Below the pieces are notes generated by a model that ran no database searches, was not told the DNA's origin, and saw only the letters and a program-made list of their open reading frames with translations. From Pseudomonas leptonychotis (GTDB lineage: Bacteria; Pseudomonadota; Gammaproteobacteria; Pseudomonadales; Pseudomonadaceae): a DNA stretch of 64,000 bases. Location: positions 124,001 through 188,000 of the forward strand of contig NZ_RFLV01000005.1 in assembly GCF_004920405.1 (NCBI RefSeq). Direction: 5' to 3'. Positions 40,828 through 50,842 of this stretch are shown here, one piece after another. The position numbers and the translations under genes were made by a program. Each line of letters begins with the position of its first letter. Positions within the stretch are counted from its first letter, which is position 1.

Positions 40828-41512
40828 GCAACACCACCTCAATGGACTGATTAGACGCACGCCGACCTAGCCAGGCGCGCAACTCGGTAAAACATTCTAT
40901 TGCCAGCGTTGGCTGACATTCACGCAATGCCTGCAATGGCTGAGCACCGTAACCCACCGCCACACAATCCATACCCGCGCGCTGCGCCATTAATAGATCA
41001 AAAGATGAGTCACCCACCATGAGCGCCTGACTGGCAGCCATGCCGCTTTGCGCAAGTATTTCGTGCAGCATCAGCGGGTCGGGCTTGCTCGCTGTCTCAT
41101 CGGCGCAGCGGCTGTAGTCGAAATAATCCAACCAACCACGATCAGCCAGCACGCGCTGCAAACCATGGCGACCTTTGCCTGTCGCCACCGCCAAGCGATA
41201 ACCCTCGGCACGAAACGCCGCCAAGCCCTCAGCCACGCCGTGAAACAGCGCCGAAGGCTCGGTCTCCAGAGCCAGGTAGTTTTCGCTGTAGCTTTGCCGC
41301 AGGCGCTGCGCAACGAACACATCATGCATATCGGGATATAGACAACGAATGGCCTCAGGCAAGCCCAGGCCGATAATGCCGCGCACCTGCTCATCCGTGC
41401 AGCGTGGCAACTCACAGGCATCAGCCGCCAGATGCATTGCCGCGACAATACGACCGATGGAATCGACCAGCGTGCCGTCCCAATCGAAGATCAGCAGCTG
41501 ATAATCACTCAC
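40817..41512 (-). CDS. HAD-IA family phosphatase (phosphoglycolate phosphatase-like)
   Basis: 231 residues. The nucleophile Asp is in [10 protein letters not shown] near the start, the lysine is in TGKGRHGL, and [12 protein letters not shown] and [16 protein letters not shown] are the later motifs. The substrate is unknown. It overlaps rluC by eight bases and sppA by eleven, so the three form one operon. Confidence 0.92.
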   Translation of the reverse strand: MSDYQLLIFDWDGTLVDSIGRIVAAMHLAADACELPRCTDEQVRGIIGLGLPEAIRCLYPDMHDVFVAQRLRQSYSENYLALETEPSALFHGVAEGLAAFRAEGYRLAVATGKGRHGLQRVLADRGWLDYFDYSRCADETASKPDPLMLHEILAQSGMAASQALMVGDSSFDLLMAQRAGMDCVAVGYGAQPLQALRECQPTLAIECFTELRAWLGRRASNQSIEVVLHDR

Positions 41513-42461
41513 TCAGCAGGCGCTCCACGGTTCGCGCCCACATTTCATCGACCGGAGCCTCCACCTTGAGCTTGCCACCTTCGGGCAAAGGCACGATTAG
41601 CTCATACGCATGCAAAAACAGACGCTTGCCGCCCAGGGCACGAATTTCCTTGGTGAAGTCGTCATCGCCGTACTTGCTATCTCCAGCAATGCAATGCCCG
41701 CCATGCTGCGCATGCACGCGAATTTGATGGGTACGCCCAGTGATAGGGCGAGCCTCAACCAGCGTGGCAAACTCACCAAAGCGGCGCAGCACACGAAACA
41801 TGGTCAGCGCTTCCTTGCCTTCAGGATTAACTTCAACCATACGCTCACCAGAACGCAGATTGCTTTTAAGCAGGGGCGCATTGACCTGCTTCTTGGCGGT
41901 AGCCCAATTGCCGCGCACCAACGCCATATAGCGCTTATCCACGCCATCGCCACGCAGAGCCTCATGCAAATGCCGCAACATGCTGCGCTTTTTTGCAATC
42001 ATCAATAAACCGGAGGTATCGCGATCCAGACGGTGCACCAACTCAATATCCTTGGCATCAGGACGCAACTGGCGAAAAGCCTCGATAACCCCGTAATTAA
42101 GACCACTGCCGCCATGCACAGCAATTCCCGCAGGCTTGTTCAGCACAATCAGCGCTTTATCTTCATAGACGATCGCCGCCTCAAGTCGCTGCAAGAGCCC
42201 TTGGGCAAGCGGCTCCGGCTCATCGCGCTCAGCCAGGCGCAGCGGCGGCACACGAATAATGTCACCGGCCTGTAGCTTGTACTCAGGCTTGATCCGTCCC
42301 TTGTTCACACGCACTTCGCCCTTACGCAAAATCCGGTAAATCAAGGTCTTTGGCACGCCTTTCAACTGCGTACGGAGGAAGTTATCAATGCGCTGGCCGG
42401 CAAGTTCCGGCGCAACCTCGAGCAGCTGGACGCCGGAGGTTGGAGGGGAAGGATTTGTCAT
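41505..42461 (-). CDS. rluC: 23S rRNA pseudouridine 955/2504/2580 synthase
   Basis: 318 residues from ATG 42,461 ([10 protein letters not shown]). An S4 RNA-binding domain ([20 protein letters not shown]) is followed by the RluA-type core with the catalytic Asp in [25 protein letters not shown] is also typical. Neighbours rne and sppA match the E. coli/Pseudomonas rluC locus. Confidence 0.95.
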   Translation of the reverse strand: MTNPSPPTSGVQLLEVAPELAGQRIDNFLRTQLKGVPKTLIYRILRKGEVRVNKGRIKPEYKLQAGDIIRVPPLRLAERDEPEPLAQGLLQRLEAAIVYEDKALIVLNKPAGIAVHGGSGLNYGVIEAFRQLRPDAKDIELVHRLDRDTSGLLMIAKKRSMLRHLHEALRGDGVDKRYMALVRGNWATAKKQVNAPLLKSNLRSGERMVEVNPEGKEALTMFRVLRRFGEFATLVEARPITGRTHQIRVHAQHGGHCIAGDSKYGDDDFTKEIRALGGKRLFLHAYELIVPLPEGGKLKVEAPVDEMWARTVERLLSE

Positions 42462-42489
42462 CGCGCAATCATAACAATTTTTTATGGAA

Positions 42490-42518
42490 TTGAAGCACTT
42501 AATCATTACTGCTATAGT
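42490..42518 (+). promoter_or_regulatory. Sigma-70 promoter of rne
   Basis: TTGAAG (42,490-42,495) and TATAGT (42,513-42,518) are exactly 17 bp apart. The predicted start is near 42,525. Confidence 0.75.
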
Positions 42519-42600
42519 CGGGAACGCCGCCAAAAGCGGCCTGGTTTGCGGATGATCGCCAAAACTGCCATCCCCAACCCATGCAACCCATTTGGGACGT

Positions 42601-42860
42601 TAGGCCGTCCGACGGGTTATTCAACGAAAGAAAAGCCTCTAGGCTGTGAATAACTCGGAAATAAAGCCTTTAAGCCATGATGCGCAACCAGCCCCTTTGG
42701 ACGGTTGCGTTAATAGTTAACCCGCAGCGGATTTGCGCGAGCGGCACCCGAGTTTCAGCGATACGTGTAGGGTGGAGATGTACAACTGTTGGTCCGCGTA
42801 GCAGCTCGCTTTACCAAGACGCTTCATCTCGTCCGCTACCAACAGTTGATTCCTCCTCCT
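42601..42860 (+). ncRNA. Structured rne 5' leader, probable rne-II motif (autoregulation by RNase E)
   Basis: Two clear stems: GTTATTCA/TGAATAAC (42,616-42,623 with 42,647-42,654), enclosing a small AGCC/GGCT stem, and CAACTGTTGGT/ACCAACAGTTG (42,783-42,793 with 42,838-42,848), a perfect 11-bp pair around 44 nt. A conserved RNA structure called rne-II has been described before RNase E genes in Pseudomonadales, and this position matches. Cleavage of the leader by RNase E would limit its own mRNA. Confidence 0.65.
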
Positions 42861-43039
42861 GACTTAGTGCTTTCTGTTATTTACAGCGAGCAGGAGACGT
42901 CCGTCGCGGCCCAGCAAAACAGGCTGATCCCGCTAGACACTGGAACGCTTTACGACCGTTCTTGACGCACCTAACACCGACCCTGAAGTCGTGTGTGCCG
43001 AACGCCGCTTCCGCCAGCACCGGAAACCGACGGTATTAC

Positions 43040-46000
43040 ATGAAAAGAATGCTGATTAACGCAACTCAACCTGAAGAGCTGCGTGTCGCCCTAGTAGATG
43101 GGCAAAAACTCTACGACCTGGACATCGAGTCCGGTGCCCGTGAGCAGAAAAAATCCAACATCTACAAAGGCAAAATCACCCGCGTAGAGCCTAGCCTCGA
43201 AGCCGCTTTTGTTGATTTCGGCTCTGACCGCCACGGCTTCCTCCCGCTTAAAGAAATCTCCCGCGAATACTTCAGCAAGGCCCCAGAAGGCCGCGTCAAC
43301 ATTAAAGACGTGCTCAAGGAAGGCCAGGAAGTCATCGTTCAGGTCGAGAAAGAAGAGCGTGGCAACAAGGGCGCAGCCCTGACCACCTTCATCAGCTTGG
43401 CCGGTCGTTACCTGGTATTGATGCCAAACAACCCGCGCGCCGGTGGTATCTCGCGTCGTATTGAAGGTGAAGAGCGCAACGAACTGCGTGAAGCACTGAA
43501 CGGCCTGATCGCCCCGAGCGACATGGGCTTGATCGTGCGCACCGCCGGCCTGGGCCGCTCCAGCGAAGAAATGCAGTGGGACCTCGATTACCTGCTGCAA
43601 CTCTGGACTGCGATCAAAGAAGCCTCACTGGACCGCGCCGCGCCTTTCCTGATCTACCAGGAAAGCAACGTGATCATCCGCGCCATCCGCGACTACCTGC
43701 GCCAGGACATCGGCGAAGTACTGGTCGATAGCATTGAGGCGCAACAAGAAGCCCTGAGCTTTATCAATCAGGTGATGCCGCAGTACGCCAGCAAGATCAA
43801 GCTGTATGAAGACAGCGTACCGCTGTTCAACCGCTTCCAGATCGAAAGCCAGATCGAAACCGCCTTCCAGCGCGAAGTGAAACTGCCATCCGGCGGCTCC
43901 ATCGTGATCGACCCGACCGAAGCCTTGGTGTCCATCGACATCAACTCGGCGCGTGCGACCAAAGGCAGCGACATCGAAGAAACCGCCCTGCAAACCAACC
44001 TGGAAGCGGCTGAAGAAATCGCCCGCCAGCTGCGTCTGCGTGATATCGGCGGCCTAATCGTCATCGACTTTATCGACATGACCCCGGCGAAAAATCAGCG
44101 CGCCGTCGAAGAAAAAGTCCGCGAAAGCCTCGAAGCTGACCGTGCCCGCGTTCAAGTGGGCCGAATCTCACGTTTCGGCCTGCTGGAAATGTCGCGTCAG
44201 CGCCTGCGTCCATCGCTCGGCGAAAGCAGCGGCATCGTCTGCCCACGCTGCAATGGCCAAGGCATCATCCGCGACGTCGAATCGCTGTCGCTGGCGATCC
44301 TGCGCCTGATCGAAGAAGAAGCCCTGAAAGACCGCACCGCTGAAGTTCGCGCCCAAGTGCCAATTCCAGTTGCTGCTTTCCTGCTCAACGAAAAACGCAA
44401 CTCGATCACCAAGATTGAGCTGCGTAGCCGCGCACGCATTGTAATCATCCCGAATGATCATCTGGAAACGCCACACTTCGAAGTGCAGCGTATTCGTGAT
44501 GACAGCCCAGAAGCTCAATCCACTCAGTCCAGCTATGAAATGGCCGTGGTTGAAGTGGAAGAAGAAAAGCAGGCTGCCGCGACCCGCACCCTGGTGCGCC
44601 AGGAAGCCGCTATCAAGACCGCGCCACAGCGCACCGCGCCAACCCCGGTTGAAGCCGTTGCCGTTAAGCCTGTAGCTAGCACCGAGCCAAGCCTGTTCAA
44701 AGGTCTGGTCAAGTCGCTGGTCAGCTTGTTCGCGGCCAAGGAAGAAGAGAAACCGGCCGTCATCGAGAAGAAAACCAGCGAACGCCCTCAGCGTAGCGAT
44801 GAGCGCCGCAACGGTCGCCAGCAAAATCGCAGCCGTGGCGGCCGCAACAACGAAGACCGCAAGCCACGCGAAGAACGTGCACCACGTGAAGAACGCGCAC
44901 CGCGCGAAGAGCGTCAACCTCGCGCTGCCCGTGAAGAACGCGCACCGCGCGAAGAGCGCGCGCCACGTGAGGAGCGCAGCCCACGTGACGTCGTAGAAGT
45001 TCGCGAGCCGCAGGAAGTACGCCAGTCGCGCCCACCGCGCGAAGAGCGTCAGCCGCGTGACCGTAAGCCACGTGAAGAACGCCAACCGCGCGAACTGCGT
45101 GAGCCGCTGGATGCCGCACAGGGTGATAGCCCAGCTGTAGCAACTGAAGAAGTTCGCGCCGAACGCCCACAACGCGAACCGCGCCAGCCACGTCAGCCAC
45201 GCGAAGAGCGTCAGCCACGTGCTGAACAGGCCGCTGCTGCAGCCGACGAAGATGTACTCAATACTGAAGAAGCGCTGCAGGACGATGAGCAGGACGACAG
45301 CGAAGGTGGCGATCGCCCACGTCGCCGCTCCCGTGGTCAGCGTCGTCGCAGCAACCGCCGCGAGCGTCAGAGTGACGCGAACGGCAATCCGATCGAAGGC
45401 AGCGAAGAAGCCGCAGAAGGGTCAGCAGAAACCAATGACGTGGTAGTCGCAGCAGCGACCGCCGCTGTTATCAGCAGCGCAGAAGCAGCTAGCCAAGCGC
45501 CCGCCAAAGCCGCTCCAGTTGTTTCCGAGCAGCCAAGCGAAACCGTTGCAAGTGAAGCACCACAAACTGCTGTTGAAACAGTTGCAGTGGAAGCTGCAAG
45601 CAACCCGGTAGTCGAAGCCAACGAAGCGCCGGTACAACCCGTTGAAGTGAGTGAAGCTGCACCAGCGCCTGCTGCTGTAGAAACACCTGCTCCAGTCGCC
45701 CAGGTTGTTGAAGCACCTGCCGAGCCCGTCGCTGAGCCAGTTGCCGAAGTTGCCGTGGTTGAAGCCGCACCTGCGGTAGTCGCCAGCAGCACCGGTCGCG
45801 CACCTAACGATCCACGTGAAGTGCGCCGCCGCCAGCGTGAACTCGAGCGCCAGGCTCGCGAAGCTGCCGAAGCACCCGTTGCCGCTCCACAAGTTGAAGC
45901 TGCAGAGCCAGTAGCAGAAGTGGTTGCCGAAGCAGTGGTTGAGACTGCTGCCGAAGCGCCTGCCAGCATCGAAGTTGTCGAGCCTAAGGCAGAGACTGGA

Positions 46001-46102
46001 GTGCAAGCAGAAGACCAAGCAAGCAAGGAGCCGCAAAGCTCGCTGTTTACTGAAGTAGAAGCTGACGAGCAGGATAAAGAAGCGGTCAAACCGCAAATCT
46101 AA
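43040..46102 (+). CDS. rne: Ribonuclease E
   Basis: 1,020 residues from ATG 43,040 ([15 protein letters not shown]). Endonuclease that starts mRNA decay and processes rRNA and tRNA. The N-terminal half has the S1 domain (about 35-120), the 5' sensor, catalytic aspartates in [15 protein letters not shown] and VIDFIDM, and the zinc link CPRCNGQG. The C-terminal half (about 560-1,020) is disordered scaffold: arginine-rich repeats of the type APREER (about 610-740), an acidic stretch, [16 protein letters not shown] (about 780), then a long Ala/Val/Glu/Pro tail with a basic segment [15 protein letters not shown]. These regions bind RNA and partners such as RhlB. A strong terminator follows. Confidence 0.97.
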   Translation: MKRMLINATQPEELRVALVDGQKLYDLDIESGAREQKKSNIYKGKITRVEPSLEAAFVDFGSDRHGFLPLKEISREYFSKAPEGRVNIKDVLKEGQEVIVQVEKEERGNKGAALTTFISLAGRYLVLMPNNPRAGGISRRIEGEERNELREALNGLIAPSDMGLIVRTAGLGRSSEEMQWDLDYLLQLWTAIKEASLDRAAPFLIYQESNVIIRAIRDYLRQDIGEVLVDSIEAQQEALSFINQVMPQYASKIKLYEDSVPLFNRFQIESQIETAFQREVKLPSGGSIVIDPTEALVSIDINSARATKGSDIEETALQTNLEAAEEIARQLRLRDIGGLIVIDFIDMTPAKNQRAVEEKVRESLEADRARVQVGRISRFGLLEMSRQRLRPSLGESSGIVCPRCNGQGIIRDVESLSLAILRLIEEEALKDRTAEVRAQVPIPVAAFLLNEKRNSITKIELRSRARIVIIPNDHLETPHFEVQRIRDDSPEAQSTQSSYEMAVVEVEEEKQAAATRTLVRQEAAIKTAPQRTAPTPVEAVAVKPVASTEPSLFKGLVKSLVSLFAAKEEEKPAVIEKKTSERPQRSDERRNGRQQNRSRGGRNNEDRKPREERAPREERAPREERQPRAAREERAPREERAPREERSPRDVVEVREPQEVRQSRPPREERQPRDRKPREERQPRELREPLDAAQGDSPAVATEEVRAERPQREPRQPRQPREERQPRAEQAAAAADEDVLNTEEALQDDEQDDSEGGDRPRRRSRGQRRRSNRRERQSDANGNPIEGSEEAAEGSAETNDVVVAAATAAVISSAEAASQAPAKAAPVVSEQPSETVASEAPQTAVETVAVEAASNPVVEANEAPVQPVEVSEAAPAPAAVETPAPVAQVVEAPAEPVAEPVAEVAVVEAAPAVVASSTGRAPNDPREVRRRQRELERQAREAAEAPVAAPQVEAAEPVAEVVAEAVVETAAEAPASIEVVEPKAETGVQAEDQASKEPQSSLFTEVEADEQDKEAVKPQI
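44860..45240 (+). repeat. Short repeats coding the arginine-rich scaffold of RNase E
   Basis: Codons for variants of [10 protein letters not shown] and REERQPR recur about ten times, with CACCGCGCGAAGAGCG-type units repeated almost exactly. Repeat number could vary between strains. Confidence 0.75.
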
Positions 46103-46119
46103 TCCGCTTCACGCAATAA

Positions 46120-46147
46120 AAAAGGGGATGCTTCGGCATCCCCTTTT
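46120..46147 (+). terminator. Rho-independent terminator of rne
   Basis: A 12-bp stem AAAAGGGGATGC / GCATCCCCTTTT closed by TTCG, 17 bp after the stop. It can also act on the minus strand, downstream of murB. Confidence 0.88.
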
Positions 46148-46205
46148 GCGTTCTAGCGTTTATTACAGCGCGACAATATCGTTTGCAGCCTGCCACCCAA
46201 AAGCC

Positions 46206-47225
46206 TTACAGCACGTTTGGCTCAATCTCCAACTCAACCGCAAAACGCTGGGCGATATCCGCCTGAATACGCTGCGCCAGTGTCAACAACTGCGCCCCCG
46301 TGGCGGCGCCGTAATTGACCAGCACCAGCGCCTGCAAACGATGCACACCCGCATCACCCTCACGAAAGCCCTTCCAACCCGCGCGCTCGATCAACCAGCC
46401 CGCGGCCAGTTTGAACTGCCCGTCGGCCTGGGCATACGCCACTAGATCGACATACTCGACGCGCAAACGTTGCACCAGTTCACTCGATACCAACGGGTTC
46501 TTGAAGAAGCTACCGGCATTGCCTAGCTCAACCGGGTCAGGCAATTTTTCGCTGCGAATGGCGCAGATGGCCTGGCTGACATCCAGCGCCGTCGGGGCAC
46601 TGATGCCCTGCTCTTGCAGACGCTGACGCACCGGACCGTAGTCCAGATGCAGCGCAGCAGCGCGACTCAAGGCAAAGCGCACCCGCAGGATGACCCAACG
46701 CCCGCTTTCGCGCTTGAACAGGCTGTCGCGGTAGGCAAAGGCGCAGTCCTGCAGAGAGAACTCGCGCTGCTCGCCACTGTGCCGATCCAAGGCGGTCAAA
46801 CCGGCAAACAGATCCTTCAGCTCAACGCCGTACGCACCGATATTCTGCACCGGAGCCGCGCCCACAGTGCCGGGAATCAAGCTGAGGTTTTCCAAACCAG
46901 TGAACCCCTGTGCCAGCGTCCACTGTACAAACGGATGCCAGGGCTCCCCCGCCTCTGCCTCGATCACAACACGCTCGCAGTCATCGCTGAGCACGCGAAT
47001 ACCGCGACTGGCCATGCGCAACACCAGTGCGTCTACGTCGGCAGTCAACAGCAGATTACTGCCGCCACCGAGCAATAACAGAGGCAACTGCTGCGTTTGC
47101 GCATAACTCAGCGCTTCGCGCACCTGCTGATCGTTCTCGGCCTCGGCAAAATGGCTGGCCTGGGCCTCGACGGCAAAGCTGTTATAGGGTTTCAGCGATA
47201 CCTGAGTACGCACCTGCAAGCTCAT
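46206..47225 (-). CDS. murB: UDP-N-acetylenolpyruvoylglucosamine reductase
   Basis: 339 residues. FAD enzyme for the second step of peptidoglycan precursor synthesis. It has the FAD fold (LLLGGGSNLLL, GLENLSLIPGTVGAAPVQNI, GAYGVELKD) and the catalytic serine in GNAGSFFKNP. It overlaps the phosphatase gene upstream by four bases. Confidence 0.95.
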   Translation of the reverse strand: MSLQVRTQVSLKPYNSFAVEAQASHFAEAENDQQVREALSYAQTQQLPLLLLGGGSNLLLTADVDALVLRMASRGIRVLSDDCERVVIEAEAGEPWHPFVQWTLAQGFTGLENLSLIPGTVGAAPVQNIGAYGVELKDLFAGLTALDRHSGEQREFSLQDCAFAYRDSLFKRESGRWVILRVRFALSRAAALHLDYGPVRQRLQEQGISAPTALDVSQAICAIRSEKLPDPVELGNAGSFFKNPLVSSELVQRLRVEYVDLVAYAQADGQFKLAAGWLIERAGWKGFREGDAGVHRLQALVLVNYGAATGAQLLTLAQRIQADIAQRFAVELEIEPNVL

Positions 47226-47686
47226 AAACGCCCCTTGAGTTCGAGCACCAGGGCATCACAGGCTTGTTCGATCAAATCCAGCACCTGGGCAAAACCGGCG
47301 TCACCACCGTAATAAGGGTCTGGCACTTCATCCAGCGCCAGCTGATAACGGCGCAAGAACAGATCCAACTCGGCCGCACCATTGCCCGGACGCAGCTGCT
47401 GCAGGTCATGAAAATTGCTGTTATCCATGGCCAAAATCAGGTCAAAGGCATGGAAGTCCTCAGGCTTGACCTGCCGACCGCGCAGGGCAGACAGGTCATA
47501 ACCACGTTGCTGCGCGGCCTGACGTGTGCGGATGTCCGCCGCCTTGCCCACATGCCAGTCGCCGGTGCCGGCCGAATCAACCTCGACGCGCCCTTCCAGC
47601 CCGGCCTCGCGCAGCTTGTGGCGCAACACGCCTTCGGCCGTGGGCGAGCGGCAGATATTGCCCAAGCAGACGAACAAAACGCGCAT
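47222..47686 (-). CDS. Low-molecular-weight protein-tyrosine phosphatase
   Basis: 154 residues. The P-loop CLGNICRS follows MRVLFV, and the general-acid Asp is in VPDPYYGG. Homologues act on tyrosine-phosphorylated envelope or exopolysaccharide proteins; here the target is unknown. It lies between kdsB and murB with overlaps on both sides, so it is in the kdsB operon. Confidence 0.94.
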   Translation of the reverse strand: MRVLFVCLGNICRSPTAEGVLRHKLREAGLEGRVEVDSAGTGDWHVGKAADIRTRQAAQQRGYDLSALRGRQVKPEDFHAFDLILAMDNSNFHDLQQLRPGNGAAELDLFLRRYQLALDEVPDPYYGGDAGFAQVLDLIEQACDALVLELKGRL

Positions 47687-48450
47687 CAGGCCCCCAGCAG
47701 GCGACGAACCCGCTCCAGGTCTTCTGGCGTATCAACGCCGGCAGGCGGCGCTTGCAGCGCATCGGCGACATGGATACGCACGCCATGCCAGAGCGCGCGT
47801 AGCTGCTCCAGGCACTCGGTGTCTTCCAGCCAGCACGGACCCCAGCTGACGAAGTCATGCAGAAACTGCGCACGGTAGGCGTAGATACCGATATGGCGGC
47901 GGTACGGCACGCCAGCAGGCAGCTCGTCACGGCTCTTGGCAAAGGCATCGCGCGCCCAGGCCAGCGGCGCACGACTGAAGGTCAGGGCCAAGCCCGCTTT
48001 ATCGCTGACCACCTTGACCACATTGGGATTGAATAGCGCTTGCACATCCTCGATCGGTTCAGCCAGGGTGGCGATGGCCGCCTGCGGATTGGCGGCAAGA
48101 TTGGCGGCTACCTGATCAATGATCGCCGGCGGAATCAGCGGCTCGTCGCCCTGCACGTTGACCACAATGGCATCAGCCGCCAGACCCAGTGCAGTGGCCA
48201 CTTCAGCCAGACGGTCAGTGCCCGAGTTATGGTCAATGCGGGTCAGCACCACCTGCGCACCAAAGCTGCGACAGACCTCAACGATGCGCGCATCGTCAGT
48301 AGCGATTACCACCTGCTGCGCGCTGCTTTTGCACGCCTGCTCCCAGACATGCTGAATCATCGGCTTGCCGGCAATGTCCTGCAGCGGCTTGCCCGGCAGG
48401 CGACTGGAGGCGAAGCGCGCCGGAATCACAACGGTAAAGACAATGCTCAT
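47686..48450 (-). CDS. kdsB: 3-deoxy-manno-octulosonate cytidylyltransferase
   Basis: 254 residues. Activates Kdo with CTP for lipopolysaccharide inner core. The start [19 protein letters not shown] is the family signature; [14 protein letters not shown] and [14 protein letters not shown] are also present. It begins directly next to the ycaR stop. Confidence 0.96.
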   Translation of the reverse strand: MSIVFTVVIPARFASSRLPGKPLQDIAGKPMIQHVWEQACKSSAQQVVIATDDARIVEVCRSFGAQVVLTRIDHNSGTDRLAEVATALGLAADAIVVNVQGDEPLIPPAIIDQVAANLAANPQAAIATLAEPIEDVQALFNPNVVKVVSDKAGLALTFSRAPLAWARDAFAKSRDELPAGVPYRRHIGIYAYRAQFLHDFVSWGPCWLEDTECLEQLRALWHGVRIHVADALQAPPAGVDTPEDLERVRRLLGA

Positions 48451-48636
48451 TTACTTGTCCAGACGCTCGTCAACATTGAGGGTACGTGCTTCGCTTTCCA
48501 GCATCACTGGGATGCCATCGCGAACCGGAAAAGCCAATGCGTCGGCCTTGCAGATCAGCTCGCTCTTATCAGCGGCGAGCTTCAGCGGGCCTTTGCACAA
48601 TGGGCAGGCGAGAATGTCGAGTAGTTTCGGGTCCAT
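48451..48636 (-). CDS. ycaR: Trm112-family small protein YcaR
   Basis: 61 residues from ATG 48,636 ([16 protein letters not shown]). It has one CPLC pair, then [20 protein letters not shown] with a further Cys. The family binds zinc and, in E. coli, is coded between lpxK and kdsB as here. Its role is not settled. Confidence 0.92.
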   Translation of the reverse strand: MDPKLLDILACPLCKGPLKLAADKSELICKADALAFPVRDGIPVMLESEARTLNVDERLDK

Positions 48637-48697
48637 GGGAGATCCTTGAGAGGAAGCAGCTGCTGGGGCGAACGAGACCGCCGAATAATCAGGGCGG

Positions 48698-49699
48698 TCA
48701 GGCGCGCGGCACAAGACGCTGTAATTGCTGATCAAACCAGGCAACAAATGCAGCCGAAGGCTCAGCATCCACCGCCAGGTACCACCAATCATCAGCCGCA
48801 AAGGCACGGCACTTGACCGCATCCTTTTCCGTCATCACCAGCGGCAGTGCCGGGCTGAAGTTCAGTAGCTCGGCGCTGTACGCCGCATGATCGGCAAAGA
48901 CATGCGTAACAGGGCGCCAGTGTAGCCCTTCGAGGGTGCTGAAGAAACGCTGCGGATTACCGATACCGGCGACCGCATGCAGGCTCTGGCCTGGGGGGAA
49001 GTGGCTTATCGGGCGCTGCTCACCACTGCGCAAGTTAACCAAGGTGCGCGGCCGCAAGGTAAAGCCATAACCGGCCTGCGGGTCATGGGTTGCGCCGTTA
49101 TAAAGCAACGCGTCCACGCTCTGTAGACGCTCGAGCGGCTCGCGCAACGGCCCGGCAGGCAAGCAATGCTGGTTACCCAGGCCGCGAGCAGCATCAATCA
49201 ATACCAACTCCAGGTCACGGGCCAGACGGTAGTGCTGCAGGCCGTCGTCACTGAGAATCAGGTCCAGCGGCTCGGCCGCCAACAAAGCCGCCACGGCGCG
49301 ACCACGATCAGGATCAATCATCAACGGCACGCCACTGCGCTGCACAATCAGCAAGGGTTCATCGCCGGCCACGCTGGCCGTCTGATCGACCTGTACGCGC
49401 CAGGGCAGCTGTGGCGGCTGCGCGCCATAGCCGCGACTGACCACGCCCACGCGCAAGCCCTGGCGGCGGCAATGCTCAATTAACCAGAGAATCATCGGCG
49501 TCTTACCCGTGCCGCCGACGGTGATATTGCCTACCACCACCACCGGCACGGGAGCACGGTAGATATCGCCTTCACCCGCCAGAAAACGCGCTCGCTTGCG
49601 CTGCACCACTGTGCGATAGAGCCACTCCAGTGGACGCAGCAGGCCGAGCGCCGGATGACCGGCGTACCAGGCAGCAGTAATGCGGGCAGACAGGCTCAT
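48698..49699 (-). CDS. lpxK: Tetraacyldisaccharide 4'-kinase
   Basis: 333 residues from ATG 49,699 ([15 protein letters not shown]). Phosphorylates the lipid A precursor to make lipid IVA. One N-terminal membrane-associated helix is followed by the P-loop GGTGKTPMI and [15 protein letters not shown]. It lies 13 bp after the exbD gene. Confidence 0.95.
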   Translation of the reverse strand: MSLSARITAAWYAGHPALGLLRPLEWLYRTVVQRKRARFLAGEGDIYRAPVPVVVVGNITVGGTGKTPMILWLIEHCRRQGLRVGVVSRGYGAQPPQLPWRVQVDQTASVAGDEPLLIVQRSGVPLMIDPDRGRAVAALLAAEPLDLILSDDGLQHYRLARDLELVLIDAARGLGNQHCLPAGPLREPLERLQSVDALLYNGATHDPQAGYGFTLRPRTLVNLRSGEQRPISHFPPGQSLHAVAGIGNPQRFFSTLEGLHWRPVTHVFADHAAYSAELLNFSPALPLVMTEKDAVKCRAFAADDWWYLAVDAEPSAAFVAWFDQQLQRLVPRA

Positions 49700-49712
49700 C
49701 AGCAGGCAAGCC

Positions 49713-50141
49713 TCAAGGCGCGGCTTGCGCCTCAATGGTGGTCATACGCAGGTGGGCAAACCCCAGCTTACCGGCCGCATCCATAGCGGTAATCACCGCC
49801 TGATGTTGCGCCTTGGCATCGGCACTGATGATCAGTGGCAGGCTGTTATCGCCCTCCGATTCTTTCTGCAGCGCCGCCATCAGGCTTGGCAGATCACTTT
49901 TCAGCAACTGCTTGGCATTCAGCGAATAACTGCCATCAGCGGCGATTAGAATTTCCAGCTGTTTCAGTTCTGTCTGTTCCGGCGGCGTGCCACTGGCCGC
50001 TTCCGGTAGATCGACCTTGAGCTGGGTCTCCCGGGTAAAGGTTGTGGTGACCACAAAGAACAGCAGCAGGATAAATACTACGTCGATCAACGAGGCCAGG
50101 TTGATCTCGACGTTCTCCCGCGGTTTGCGCCGGAATTTCAC
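49713..50141 (-). CDS. ExbD/TolR-family biopolymer transport protein
   Basis: 142 residues: one membrane helix (about 18-38) with the critical Asp in [12 protein letters not shown], then a periplasmic domain. With the next gene it forms a proton channel that powers an outer-membrane process. No TonB or TolA is coded nearby, so the partner is not known. It overlaps the exbB-type gene by four bases. Confidence 0.93.
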   Translation of the reverse strand: MKFRRKPRENVEINLASLIDVVFILLLFFVVTTTFTRETQLKVDLPEAASGTPPEQTELKQLEILIAADGSYSLNAKQLLKSDLPSLMAALQKESEGDNSLPLIISADAKAQHQAVITAMDAAGKLGFAHLRMTTIEAQAAP

Positions 50142-50770
50142 GCCTTATCCTCGCCCATGTCGACATCACGGTCGCCCTGTACCACCTCGACCAAGCGAAT
50201 GGCTTCCTGCTCCATGCCCACAACCAGCTCATCAACCCGGCGCTGCAGGTAACGGTGGAAGAACAGTGTTGGAATAGCCACCATCAAACCCGCTGCGGTG
50301 GTGATCAGCGCCTTGGAAATACCGCCCGCCAGCAATGCTGCGTTGGCCATGCCCGAGCCCATAAAGGAGCTGAAAATCTCGATCATGCCCAGCACAGTGC
50401 CGAGCAAACCCAGCAGTGGTGCAATACCAGCGATAGTGCCCAAGGCATTGAGGTAGCGCTCTAGGTCGTGAATGACCCGGGCGGCGGCCTCCTGAATGCA
50501 CTCTTTCATGATCTCGCGACCATGCTTGGAGTTGGCCAACCCTGCGGCAAGAATCTGCCCCAACGGCGAGTTGGCGCGCAGCTCCTTGAGCTTCTGGTTA
50601 TTCAGTTTTTTATCTTTGATCCACTTCCATACCTGCCCCAGCAGGTTGGGTGGGGTGATGCGGCTCGGCCGCAGCGTCCAGAGGCGTTCGGCAATGATGC
50701 CGGCCGCAGCGATAGAACACAGAATGATCGGCAGCATCATCCAGCCGCCAGCTTTTACCAGTTCCCACAC
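50138..50770 (-). CDS. ExbB/TolQ-family proton channel protein
   Basis: 210 residues. Three membrane segments (about 10-28, 110-135, 155-180) and the MotA/TolQ/ExbB signature LGTVLGMIEIFSSF are visible. It pairs with the preceding ExbD/TolR protein. It is coded next to comEC and lpxK, as in P. aeruginosa. Confidence 0.93.
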   Translation of the reverse strand: MWELVKAGGWMMLPIILCSIAAAGIIAERLWTLRPSRITPPNLLGQVWKWIKDKKLNNQKLKELRANSPLGQILAAGLANSKHGREIMKECIQEAAARVIHDLERYLNALGTIAGIAPLLGLLGTVLGMIEIFSSFMGSGMANAALLAGGISKALITTAAGLMVAIPTLFFHRYLQRRVDELVVGMEQEAIRLVEVVQGDRDVDMGEDKA

Positions 50771-50842
50771 GGTGGCAAATCCCCTTCACAAAAGTGGCGC
50801 CACTCTAGCATAGGGTCGCGACGTCGCCGACCGCCGCCGTTC

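Larger units (their letters stand above)
42462..43039 (+). other. 578-bp region between rluC and rne: rne promoter and long leader
   Basis: No coding frame here looks real. It holds the rne promoter and a leader of about 515 nt with several stem-loops, described in the next two entries. Confidence 0.75.

Noticed and set aside
44168..45172. Long minus-strand open frame (334 codons) inside rne
   Set aside because: It is antisense to the repeat-rich scaffold, its protein is an artefact of the arginine/glutamate repeats, and no ribosome site or family is seen.
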